Source: Conidiobolus incongruus B7586 (lineage: Eukaryota > Entomophthoromycota > Entomophthoromycetes > Entomophthorales > Conidiobolaceae). From it: DNA of 32,139 nt. The stretch is taken from assembly GCA_000697335.1 (NCBI GenBank), contig JNEM01015035.1, forward strand, positions 1 through 32,139, written 5' to 3'. Of the stretch, positions 21,260-31,665 are shown in pieces. The notes beneath the pieces are model-generated. The model was given only the letters and a program-made list of their open reading frames with translations. It did no database searches and was not told the origin of the DNA. A program made the translations under genes and the position numbers. Positions within the stretch are counted from its first letter, which is position 1. The number at the start of each line of letters is the position of its first letter.

Positions 21260-23955
21260 TAATATCAAAGAAATGGGAATTTTTTTGATATCTGATTTTT
21301 CAAATATATTATTATTTTTGAATGAAAAGTAAATAGACAAAAAATATGGATATATATAGATTTAAACTATTTATATATAGATAAATCATTTTTTTATCAA
21401 AAAATCAACTTTGAAAAATATCCTTTAATATAATCATATTTAAATTAAATATTAAATATTAAATATTAATAATTATTTTAAATATTAACAAAACTTAACC
21501 ATAAACTATCTACAATCATTTAAAATATATAAGTAACTTTTAGAAACAATGATATATTTTAATTAACTATTTATTACTTGGTAACCTATCAAAAAAATTA
21601 AATGAAAAATTATTCAAAACTTATTAAAATATAATATATTAAATTTCACTATCATTTTTTAAATTATTGGATTAATAATATTACTCTGTATTTTTAATAA
21701 TGGGAATTTTTTGCAATTGAAAATAAATAAATATTTTAATATATAATATATAAAAATAAATATATAATATAAATTTAATAGTTTCTTTTATTATTAATAA
21801 CTTTTTGCTATATTTTTAACAAAGATCTAGCACCTAAAAAACAGTTCTTTTTATTAAAAACTAAAATTTGATGTTTCACAAACTAATTAAATTTTTTTGT
21901 AGAAATTTTCTTTCTTGCAAGCAGGTTTTTTAATTACCTAAAGCAATTATAATTATATAGGTTATAATCTAAAAAATATACTGGATGTAATAGTTTTTTC
22001 TAATTATTTTTAATTAGAAAGTTTTTTACAGTTTTAGATTTATGAATTTTATAATTATCATGTAAAATAATAAGTTTTCTCAAATTATATTGAGAACACT
22101 AATTAGAAATACTTTTATTTAAAAAAGTAATATAAAGTTTATTATTAATTGATTTTCCTTCAGGAACTAAATAAGAATAGCATATACTATTATGATTTAT
22201 TACAATAATTAACATTTACTTATTAACAAAATATTTATTTAAAGGGATTTGTAGAGGGGGTTGATTTAACTTAATCTAGCATTTTGATTTATGTTTTAGT
22301 AAAGAATTATACATAGAGATTTAAGATTCATCAATTATAATTATTTATTGTAAAAGTTTAGGCTTCTAGTAATATTTTAGTAAGTTTTATTTAACAATAG
22401 CTACTCTAGCTTTTTTCTAAACTTTAGTTAAATTATAAAGTATTTATTTTATATTTTTATTTATTAATTTGAATTTAAACTTTAATATATATAAAATACT
22501 TATAAAACTAATATTAAAGTGTTTAAATAATTCTTTAACTGAAATAAAAAGGTGCTTTTCAATATATTTTTTCACTCTATTAACAATTAAAAGAATAATA
22601 GTTAAAGTTAGTTTTTTAGATTTTAATAGGTTTTAGATAATTTCTCTTTTAGCCTTAAAGTGATTTACCTAGCAATAAATTATTAATTTAAATAATACTT
22701 TATTATTAAAAGTTGCTTATAAATTTTAAATAATTTTAAATGGCTTATAGTTAAATTTTACTAATACTAAAATAATAAACTTTTAATGATTATTATTTGG
22801 TTTAAGTATAATTAAATTAAACAGCTAATTTTAAAAAGTTAATTTTTTAATCAAAAAAATTATTATATATATATATATATTAAAAATATATAATTTCCTA
22901 TTAACTTTGTATATATTTATTTATTTTAAACTAATAATATGTTTGAAAAATCAGAAATTAAAAAATTTCCCATTTCTTTAAATTTAAGATAATAGAGTAT
23001 ATTATTAAATATCTTTTTTCTTAATTAATATATTATTAATATATCTTAATATTATTTATTTAAGGGTATTATATATATTTAAAATTAAATTAATTAATTT
23101 AAATATAAAATAAATATTTTATAATTTAACTAAATATTAGTAAAAATATTAACCATTTATATTTTTATTATCTAATTAAATAATTAACAATATTTTATAA
23201 TTATTAATATATCTATATATTTTATTATATATTATTTTGAAAATATTTATATAATTATTATATAACTTAATATAAAATAAACATAATCTTAAATTTTACC
23301 AACCATATTTATATATATTTTTATCCTGAAAAAACCAGTAATAAAATCTAAAAATAATTAGAATAGCTATAATTTATTAAAACTTACTTAATATAAATAA
23401 AAACTAGGGTTTTTAAAAAAATCATAATTAATATCTCATATTTTCTCTTATATAACTCTTATTTATAATTTATATCGAAATATTATATTAAGATAAAAAA
23501 ATCTATTTTATAAAATAATGAATAAACATTTTATTAATAAATAAATAATAGTTAATATAATATATTATTATAGTATATGTTAATTTTACTCGATTCCTAA
23601 GGGTAAATTCATTATTATTATATCTTTAATATTGTTTAAATAATACTCTCATTAATTAATATATTTTAATATAATTTAGACCAATTTATTATTTTCTATA
23701 ATATTTATAAAACAAAGAACTAAAGCCATAAAAAATTCTCTAATTTAAAATAATTAGAGAAAGCTATCATATCTAGTATATTTACCAAATTATAACCTAT
23801 ATAATTAAAATTATCATATTAATTAAAGAATATGCTTACAAGAATATAAATACCTAAAGGATATTTTTTTATTAATAAATCATTAAGTTTTTATTTTAAA
23901 ACAATATTGATTATTCAATATTAAAAGCAATTCAAAAAAATTATAATAATATGCC
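21260..23955 (+). mobile_element. mariner element, lineage 1, split by a nested copy
   Basis: The left part (21260-21681) begins AATGGGAATTTTTTTGAT and follows the first ~420 bp of the 16077-17364 element, including the CTTAACCATAAACT and TAAGTAACTTTTA blocks. The matching sequence resumes after the inserted element at 22992 (TATTTTATAATTTAACTAAA, then AAAACTTACT and TTATAACCTATATAATTA near 23793-23807). It runs to a worn right end with GCAATTCAAAAAAATT near 23929-23944. Removing the inserted copy at 21682-22991 leaves about 1.39 kb, consistent with one mariner. It is more diverged than the inserted copy, so it is older. Its transposase is heavily broken. Confidence 0.7.
21682..22991 (-). mobile_element. 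mariner element, lineage 1, best-preserved copy
   Basis: A 1.31-kb element inserted in a TA of an older copy in opposite orientation. Its left end is TTACTCTGTATTTTTAATAATGGGAATTTTTTGCAATTG-like and its right end is the inverted equivalent (AAATTTCCCATTTCTTTAAATTTAAGATA). The minus-strand transposase reads IIIIDES-stop-ISMYN (first catalytic Asp, 22324-22332) and KHKSKC-stop-IKLNQPP. It continues with LVPEGKSINNKLYITFL and ILHDNYKIHKSK (second Asp, 22054-22062), then KKLLHPVYFLDYNLYNYN. This is the mariner pattern HDN ... HPPYSPDLxPxDY with the third Asp, 35 positions later, replaced by Asn. Stops fall where Trp or Gln codons are expected. The transposase is inactive. Confidence 0.85.
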
Positions 23956-24776
23956 ATAATAAACCCAATTATTATGTTTACATTTGATATTATTGTGAAT
24001 TTTTATAAATTTTTGAAATTTCAAAATTTATTTAATATTTATTTTAAATATTAATATTCATCAATTTTTATAGTATTTGTAATATTATATAAATTTGAAT
24101 TTTAAACTCAAAAAAATCTTAATTATTAGATTTAAATGAAACAATAAATTAATTCAAAAATATTTTTAAAATATAATTATATAAGTCTAATCTATTATAC
24201 CTTCTCTAAGTGAGAAAAAGATAAATACATTAAATTTTTATTCTTTTACTAGATGTAGATTCAATGAATTTTATTTGGTATTAGTTAAATCAAAATTTTT
24301 ATTATTGTATATATATATATATAATTTCTTGATAAAAATATCAAAAAGTCAAAATCATTATTATTATAACAAAAATTTAGTAAACATCTTAAAATATCCT
24401 TTTACCTTAATTTGTGCTTTACAAACTGAAATAATATATTAATGATTCTGAGAAAGAAATTCGTTTTTTTTTTTGAAATATAACAAATTATCTTATTGGC
24501 TTGATTTTTCATATTTTAATTGAAATATATATGAATAAGCAAAATAATCTGTTAAAAATATATCTACAACTAATACAATTATTGTAATTTAATATGTATA
24601 ATCAAAATCACTAATTGATTTTATTACTCATTTTTATGTTTGATTTAATTGAAATCAAAGATATGTTAATAATTAGGAATACTATACTTGGAATCCCCTA
24701 TAAATTAGAAGTGACATAATGTTAAATATATTAAATATGTTTATCAATGTTATGTATAACAAATTATTTAAAACAA
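23956..24776. other. AT-rich 3' flank of F-box gene
   Basis: AT-rich spacer between the worn mariner end and the stop codon of the minus-strand gene 24777-26189. There is a short (AT)n run near 24306-24322. No gene was seen. Confidence 0.45.
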
Positions 24777-26189
24777 TTAGATTCTGTAACATTGAACGGA
24801 ATTTGGAAAGGTAATAGAATTCCAATTATCAAATTGCTTGAAATAGGAAAGAATATCATGGGTATTATGATGGACAAAACCTTGACTTTGAATTCTGATG
24901 CGCTTAAGGAGGTTGCAATTTTCATAATGTATCAAATTTTCATCTAAAACATTCGGAACAGATAGATGTAGATACCTGATATTAATCAATGGATTTTCTT
25001 GGATGTTCCAATGGGCTAACATTGGGTAGAATTCTATGAATAAAGTTTCTAATTTTGATAATAGATTCAGTGTGGGGATAAAAGAGTTGATCAATTGGGG
25101 ACCGTAAGGGTGATAGTATAAGTGTAATTCATTAATATTAGGACATGACATTAAAATTTGAATAATGGCGTCTTGAGTATGGCGTGATAAATGTATTTCC
25201 AAGCATCGAACAGAAATTAACTCTGGAATGTGAAATGTATATATGATCAGATTGGTTAACATCAAATATTCAAAATGAATATTATTGACTTGAGAATTCT
25301 GGTGAATTAATTGATAAGTGTGCTGATTGAAAGATGTTATTATAGTTTGAATGAATTTTAATTGAGGATTCAATTCTATAAACTGATTTAAAGTTTGAGA
25401 AACATCCGAAGTTCTATGGACAAAGACTAATTTGCTTAGATTAGGTAGATGTTGTGGCTGAAGAATATTATTAGTAATTGGAATTGAGGGTTCCTCATGT
25501 TCATCTTCATCACCAAGAGTATACTCAATTAAGTTAGATCTATCTTCATAAGAGTCATGAATGGAAAATTCAGTTATAGATGTGGGAAGAGTTAAAATGT
25601 CGTTAAGCTGAATATTCTTTAATGAAACCATTAGATTTAATTGAAACATTTCTAGTGATTTCAAATTATTCAAATTTTGAATCATGATATTATAAGAATC
25701 TAAAGAGATATGAATGGATGAAAGTTTCAAAAATTTTAGGTTGGTCAAGTAACTTATCATTGTGGCAGTCTTATTAAAATCTAGATGAAACGAAACGGAT
25801 AATCTTAACACACATAGTTGTATATAATATAACACTTGACTGATTGATTCAAATTGGTCATCATTATTTGAACAGAAAGATGCCAAATCAAGGGATCTAT
25901 GTGGTTCATTTAAGTAGTCAGTGTTAAACAATCGGCTTGCAATTGTTGCTGAATAGTCCATATAATTATTAACCTCGCCAGCTGGATAAGAGCTATATTT
26001 AGATGAAATTGGTTGAATTGGATACTTAATCGCTTTGAATATAATTGGTTTTAACTTGTTTCTTAAATATTTAGAAAGTATGCTGATTTTAATTGAATCA
26101 TTGTTGGATAAATATAGATGAAATTCTTTCCAACCGAATATCAAACTCCAATTGCTTTGATTGTGTGATGAATTATAAGTTGTGCTCAT
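24777..26189 (-). CDS. divergent F-box-like/LRR (RNI-like) protein, intact
   Basis: Uninterrupted 470-residue member of the family, the longest here. The F-box-like N-terminus has Trp at position 14 (NWSLIFGWKEFHLYL ... SKYLRNKLKPIIF). A longer linker (residues ~55-115) replaces the short one of its paralogues. LRR-like repeats follow (LTNLKFLKLSSIHISL, PNINELHLYYH). The DP block is absent. In its place lies an acidic stretch (GDEDEHEEPS), followed by HLPNLSKLVFVHRTSD, which matches the 29932-30870 protein (ALPNLQKLLYYNHYI). The two therefore form a subgroup. The ending WNSITFPNSVQCYRI is a diverged form of the family signature. The role as an SCF substrate receptor is inferred from architecture. 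A GTCCCATA box lies about 89 bp upstream. Confidence 0.87.
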   Translation of the reverse strand: MSTTYNSSHNQSNWSLIFGWKEFHLYLSNNDSIKISILSKYLRNKLKPIIFKAIKYPIQPISSKYSSYPAGEVNNYMDYSATIASRLFNTDYLNEPHRSLDLASFCSNNDDQFESISQVLYYIQLCVLRLSVSFHLDFNKTATMISYLTNLKFLKLSSIHISLDSYNIMIQNLNNLKSLEMFQLNLMVSLKNIQLNDILTLPTSITEFSIHDSYEDRSNLIEYTLGDEDEHEEPSIPITNNILQPQHLPNLSKLVFVHRTSDVSQTLNQFIELNPQLKFIQTIITSFNQHTYQLIHQNSQVNNIHFEYLMLTNLIIYTFHIPELISVRCLEIHLSRHTQDAIIQILMSCPNINELHLYYHPYGPQLINSFIPTLNLLSKLETLFIEFYPMLAHWNIQENPLINIRYLHLSVPNVLDENLIHYENCNLLKRIRIQSQGFVHHNTHDILSYFKQFDNWNSITFPNSVQCYRI

Positions 26190-27113
26190 TTTGATTAAGA
26201 TTGATCTTTATTTTGGACAATGATTATATGTGACGTATTCAAACAATTTAAATAAAATGATTTCATGAAAAAAAAATATGGGACATTAATTTTGTTTGTA
26301 TTTGTAGAGTTTCAATCATTCAATATTGACATTTGATTTCCATCACTTAATCCATTAATACTATTAATATTAATACAAATTTGTAATAAATTTAAAAAAT
26401 TTTCGTTAAAATACAAATTGAATTATTCTGTTAAATTAAAAGTATATTTAAATCAAAGATTAATGTGTTTAAATAATTTGCACTCTGGTACCCTATTATA
26501 TCTGTATAGCTTTGTTGGATTCATTAAAACGTATTTTGAAATATTAAAAGATTAAATATAGTTTCTTATAAGTATTTTTTATAAATTAATTAGTTATCTT
26601 ATTCATAATATGGCTACATTATTTCATATATATACTATGATTAATTTTTAATAGTAAATATTGGAGTCTAATGTGTATTTGAAATTTATATTTTAAATAA
26701 AATTCGCATTAAATCTTGGTAAATTGACATTTTAATATGATTTAATATTCTGTTATTATTGACGTATCTTAATATAAATAAGCCAATAAAATTGTTTTAT
26801 ATTTTATTTTTAAGTTATTGAAATTATCTAGTAAAATAATTTACTATATTTCTTTTCAGATAATTTGTGCATATATAAATTAATAAAGAGTTGAAAATTA
26901 TTTAATATATTAATGATTATAACGTAATAATAGGTAAATAGATATTTTTTGTACATACAATCAAGGTTAGCAGAAGTATATACTTTATCTACTGGATGAA
27001 TATAATATTAAGTATTGCACCTATTATTTAAATATTATCATATTATTATCCCGAAGTATTTCTATCTTATTTTTAATATTAAAATCATAATTTAATTATT
27101 TTATTATTGATAT
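26190..27113. other. 5' flank and AT-rich spacer
   Basis: Contains the GTCCCATA box at 26277-26284 upstream of the divergent F-box gene. The remainder is AT-rich up to the left end of a mariner element at 27114. No other feature was recognised. Confidence 0.45.
26277..26284 (-). promoter_or_regulatory. GTCCCATA upstream box (F-box gene 24777-26189)
   Basis: The minus strand reads GTCCCATA about 89 bp before the ATG at 26189. It is the same octamer, at nearly the same distance, as before the genes starting at 8973 and 12194, although this gene is a divergent paralogue. The role is inferred from position and conservation. Confidence 0.42.
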
Positions 27114-28691
27114 TAATAGAAATTTTAAATAGTAAGATTTTTTTAACACCAAATTTATATATATTCTCTACTATAATTTAATAAAAAATAAATAAATTTG
27201 TAATCTTTTTTTATTATTAATAATTTTATTCTATATAACTTGGTAAATTTCTATTACTTAACAATTTGTTTGTTAAGAACTAAAATTTGATATGTACAAA
27301 CTAAGTAAATTTATTTGCAAGCGTTTTTTCCAAGTATATTCTTTAATTATTAAATACAACTATAGTTATATAAGTTATGTTTTGGTGAGTACTTTAAATA
27401 TGGTAACCTTCCCAAACTTCTTTAATTAAAAAAATTGTTACAGCTTTAACATTATAAATTTTATAATTAATATCTCTATTTATTTTCAAAAACACCAATT
27501 AGAAATTTTTCTATATAAATAATATAAAACGAGTGACTAATTAATTAATTTTTACCAATTTAATAAATTATTTTTATAATTATAATTTATTTTAATAATT
27601 AATATTATTTTAAAAATAGATTCTGTAGCTTAGCTTAATAATTTGCTAAGTGTTTTAGTAAAGGTCCTTATTAAAGGATTTTTAATTTATTAATTGTATT
27701 AATTTAATTTAAAAACTCCATCTTTTATTCACATTTTGAAATGTTTTAACTATAACTCTTTTAAATTTTTCTTAGTTTTTATTAAATTATAAGGTAGTCA
27801 TTTTGTAACTTTATTTATTAAACCAAATTTAAATATTTATATATATTATCACTTGCCAGGTGACTACCTTCTACCTAAGTATTCTTACATCAACCTAATG
27901 TTGAAGTCATTTCCCTCTCGCATACGATCTGCTCACACTCTATACTTTAATTGGGCAATGATGCAAGTCACCAGAGAATCTTATGAATCACCTTATCCAA
28001 CTCACTATATTTAGAACCCAAAATTAGAACCATTTTCAACAGAACGAGTTTGATCTGGGCTCTCCCAGCTATTTGACTTAAACCAATAAACCCCTATCTC
28101 ACTACACTTAGCTGAAATTCCCCAGATCTCTCTTTTATCTAAACTACTCTGGACACAGCTTTCCCAAGATATGTAAATAAAATATACTTATATAAATAAT
28201 GTTGCAATTTCTTGATAATTTTTTAGCTAAAATAAAAAGATGATTTTAATGTTTAATTTCATTACTTTATGATTAATCAATTGACACTAAAAATTAATTT
28301 TTCAACTCAGTAAATTTCTATTAGTTTTTTTTAGTATTAAAAAAATTTACTTAGTAATAAATAGTAGAATTAAATAAATTATTCTTTTAATAGGTAGTTT
28401 GTTAAATTTAAATAATTTTTAAAATCATATGGTAAAATTGCAACAACATTAAAGATCTTTGGTGATTATTATTTTGTGTTGACTAATTTCAATAATAAAA
28501 TATGGTTTAATCTTTTTATATTAAATATTATATATACTCATTAAAGCAATAAACTCTTTTAATATTTTTTATATGAATTATTTTTCAAATAATAATAAAT
28601 TTTAAATATTGAATAATTAATATTTTTTTATTTTTTTTTTAATTTTTAAATATTAAAAATTTCTTAAATTATTTTATATTTATAGTTGATA
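27114..28691 (-). mobile_element. mariner element, lineage 1, interrupted by an LTR-like copy
   Basis: Minus-oriented and more worn than the 21682 copy. The left end (ATTTTAAATAGTAAGATTTTTT, 27122 onward) matches the family terminus ATTTAAATAATGGGAATTTTTT. Recognisable blocks include AGAACTAAAATTTGATATG near 27275-27293 and, after the interruption, TTAGCTAAAATAAAAAGATG (about 28224-28243), parallel to TTAACTGAAATAAAAAGGTG in the 21682 copy. The right end is near 28691. Subtracting the 332-bp LTR-like copy leaves about 1.25 kb, the right length for one mariner. The transposase is beyond reading as a protein. Confidence 0.6.
27847..28178 (+). mobile_element. LTR-like repeat copy C (probable solo LTR fossil)
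   Basis: Third copy of the ~335-bp repeat. It begins TATCACTTGCCAGGTGAC, close to copy B's TGTCAC...GGTGAC, and keeps AAGTCACCAGAGA, TTTGATCTGGGCTCTCCCAG, CCAATAAACCCC and CCCCAGATCTCTC in order. It sits inside a mariner element (27114-28691), so it is younger than that element. No internal retrotransposon sequence is present. Confidence 0.62.
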
Positions 28692-28790
28692 TAATACTAA
28701 TATATATATAATTATTCTTTCAAATTACTTAAATAAATAATAAATTTACTAAATGAATTATTATATCTATAACCAAATAATTGAAAATAT

Positions 28791-28830
<40 letters not shown>

Positions 28831-29931
28831 TATCTAAATTATGATAAAAAATGGTTATATCATAACTATGATATTGTTGTATTTCAAAATTAATCATCTC
28901 TTCCAGTTTGATAGCTAAACCAATATTATTTCTATTTTAAGCTGACTTTGTCAGTCTATAATTGAAGGATACTCTTTGTTCTCTTTATTTTCTTTATTGG
29001 ATTTTATCCAAATCCCATATCATTCATTGATTCAATTATTTAAACCTACAGTCCCGATACGTTAAAGAGCAGCATTAATAAATAATTTACTAAATCATAT
29101 TTGAGTACCTTTCTAACTACCATCTTTATTTATAAAACTCAATATAAAACACAACATATATATTAATAATTATAATAAATCCTAAATAAATATTAATAAT
29201 TTAAAATAAATTAAATAATCAGTCTTTTCAATAAAAACGAATAATTTTATCTATGTAATTAACTTTTTAGTTCTAATTACATTGATTTAATATTTCTGTC
29301 TATTTATATATATCAAAATCCAAATAATTAAAATGAAAGAAAAGCATTAATAGCTTTTATTTAATAAACTATATTAATTTACTATTTTATTGGAAAATAT
29401 TAAATTCTAGTTAATATTTTGATATATAATAACCAAAAATTAGTAAAATATAAATTTGTGAAAAATATCATAATGATATAAATTGAAGTTTCAAGAATAT
29501 TAATTATCTCAATAAGGACAATAAAACCATAGTTATAAATTATTTTAATAGTTTATTTTTATATATTTTGAAGGATATATATATATATATATTCAGATTA
29601 AACAAAGCGAAATATTTATAATTTAATAGTTATATAAATAATATGAGTGTATTTCAATTATAAAATCATACTCAGGCATAATAGTAATTGAAAAATCAAA
29701 AATTAAAAATTAAATATAGAAAAAGAACCAATAATTGATTGAATTTTTTTAAATTACTTATATGAAGTGTAAATCAATATTAATATTAATATTATTAACT
29801 AATCAAGAGATTATTAATATCATTAAAATTTATTTTACCAATACAACAATAAAATAATCAAAAGTGAAAATTAAAAAATTAAAAATATTTGTTGGATAAT
29901 AAAGTTAATATAATATTTAAACAATAATCTA
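28692..29931. other. AT-rich spacer with (AT)n tract
   Basis: AT-rich region between the mariner and the truncated F-box gene, with the microsatellite at 28793-28828 and a smaller (AT)n near 29576-29592. The slightly GC-richer patch 28910-29100 was inspected and not recognised. I searched the part nearest the F-box gene for its missing C-terminal signature and did not find one. Confidence 0.5.
28793..28828. repeat. (AT)18 microsatellite
   Basis: Eighteen uninterrupted AT repeats, the longest simple repeat in the window. It lies just beyond the right end of a mariner element. Confidence 0.95.
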
Positions 29932-30870
29932 CTAAATGGTAATTTCGTACTTCAAATTAGGATTCTTAGAGATTGAATCTAAAATAGATCGATTGAAAGT
30001 TGATTCATTAGATTTGATATATTCCAACTTAGGACAAAGTTTCAAGAAATTTCCAATTGTAACTGATAAATTTATATAGTGATTATAATATAACAATTTT
30101 TGGAGATTTGGCAAAGCTTGGGGACGATAAGTAAAATAGAGCCCTTCGTCAAAGTATATCTCGTCATCAACTTCCTTTTGGTAAGCTGGTAATTCATTGT
30201 CCAGTCTGATACCATTTTCAATTTCCAAGTATTTCAAAGATTTAGGAAAGTGTAGGTTTATAGGTTCATTATTCTCATTTTCGCTATTATTGTCTTGACT
30301 ATAATCATTCTCGCGATCATCGTGATAGTCATCTTCAATAATCAGTCCAAAGTCGCGTAAAATCAAACATTCCAAATTATTCAACTCATCCAATGCATTG
30401 TTTAATCTTTCTAATTCATGTATAACATTTTTAAATTCTAAATACTTCAAATTGGTACAGTAATTAATAATTTTAATATTAAACCGATGTTGATAGGGCA
30501 TTGATAATGAAGTTTCTGCGATTGACAATCTCTCAACATACTTACCAACACCATGTAATCCCTCTTTTATTAATTGATAACCCTCAGGAATTGGTTCGTG
30601 AAAAATTCCGCGTTCTTGTAAATATATCCGGTCACCCCATTTGTGACAGTATCCAAAATCTTCATCTACAATACGTTGAATGACTTCTGGTAGCCCGTCA
30701 TAACTAAGACTCTTAAAATCAAAAGATCTTAAATTAATTTTTAAGTGTTTGGAAGTTGTACTTAATTCAGCAAATTCAATAGGTTTTAAATATTTGTAAA
30801 ATTCTTTATTTGTTAATATCCAAACCCAATCTGATGATTGAATTATTTGATTGAATTTGGAACTCATCAT
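29932..30870 (-). CDS. F-box-like protein lacking the C-terminal LRR half
   Basis: A 312-residue open frame. The N-terminus is typical of the family, with Trp at residue 14 (DWVWILTNKEFYKYL) and an F-box-like segment to about residue 52 (TSKHLKINLRSFDF). A long linker (~residues 55-115), LRR-like repeats (TNLKYLEFKNVIHEL, NNLECLILRDFGLII) and an acidic, Asp/Asn-rich insert near residues 180-205 follow. The part ALPNLQKLLYYNHYI ... LKLCPKLEYI matches the 24777-26189 gene. It then stops at NLKYEITI, where its sister has about 160 more residues. The C-terminal W-x-x-x-(I/V)-Y-x-x-x-I-x-C-Y signature is missing. It may be a truncated but expressed gene or an early pseudogene. No clear GTCCCAT box was found, only a weak ATGAGAG variant about 73 bp upstream. 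Confidence 0.75.
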   Translation of the reverse strand: MMSSKFNQIIQSSDWVWILTNKEFYKYLKPIEFAELSTTSKHLKINLRSFDFKSLSYDGLPEVIQRIVDEDFGYCHKWGDRIYLQERGIFHEPIPEGYQLIKEGLHGVGKYVERLSIAETSLSMPYQHRFNIKIINYCTNLKYLEFKNVIHELERLNNALDELNNLECLILRDFGLIIEDDYHDDRENDYSQDNNSENENNEPINLHFPKSLKYLEIENGIRLDNELPAYQKEVDDEIYFDEGLYFTYRPQALPNLQKLLYYNHYINLSVTIGNFLKLCPKLEYIKSNESTFNRSILDSISKNPNLKYEITI

Positions 30871-31474
30871 TAATCTTTACTTAAAATACGTTTTGAATAA
30901 TATATAATATTGAGCAAATATAAATACGACTATATATATACTATGAGAGTTCTCAAATTGAGTTTAATTTAGCTTTATTCAATTAATTCAACTCTAACAA
31001 TAATTGATAATCATTTCTAATTATTTATAATCATTTGAAATAAAAATATTTAAATGGTTAGATTATAATTTTCAAGCACCAATTAGATTTTAGTATTATT
31101 AAAATTAATTGTATGATTAAGATTAATAATACTTAAAAATAAGAAATTTATTTATTTCCAAATATTCAGTTCTATATATTTATTAAATACTATTTTATAA
31201 TTTTAGTATTGTTATTTTAACGTGGTGTAAATACAAAGATTTTAAAATGAATAAGCTTTTTTGACACGGATAATTATTACAATATGAATTAATCAAAATT
31301 TTATTTTTATATTTTTAATCTGATATATAGAAACAATATGAATTAGTAAGATAACTTGTTTGAAATTATTTATATTAGAAATGAAGATTTTTGATTAATT
31401 ATGTATAAACCATAATATTATACTTTGTTGCAAGATATTATGAATTTGTTAATATTTCATTTTTTCAAAATTAA
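30871..31474. other. 5' flank and AT-rich spacer
   Basis: Upstream region of the truncated F-box gene, with a TATATATATA stretch at 30931-30940 about 65 bp before its ATG. The rest is AT-rich up to the next mariner fragment. Confidence 0.4.
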
Positions 31475-31665
31475 TTTTTTGATATTATTATGGAATTAAA
31501 AAAAATTAGAAATTTAATTTTTGATTTTCCAAATATATTATTAGTTTCATAATAGAATATATAGAAAAAAGGAAAATAAACTATTTTAAATTATATATAT
31601 AGATAAATAATGTTTTTTATTAAAAAAATAATTTTAAAAAATTTAATAGTGTAATCAAATTCTAT
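31475..31665 (+). mobile_element. mariner lineage 1, 5' fragment cut by a nested copy
   Basis: The TTTTTGATTTTCCAAATATATTATTAGTTT segment matches the start of the 16077-17364 element (TTATTGATTTTCCAAACTTATTAGTTT). Similarity runs for about 190 bp and stops where the opposite-strand copy begins at 31666. The rest of this element would lie beyond the window. It is decayed. Confidence 0.6.

Noticed and set aside
24747-24947. 66-codon plus-strand open frame
   Set aside because: Lies opposite the C-terminal coding part of the 24777-26189 gene; it is a shadow frame.
28712-28897. 61-codon minus-strand open frame with an Ile-Tyr run
   Set aside because: The run is the translation of the (AT)18 microsatellite; there is no evidence of a gene.
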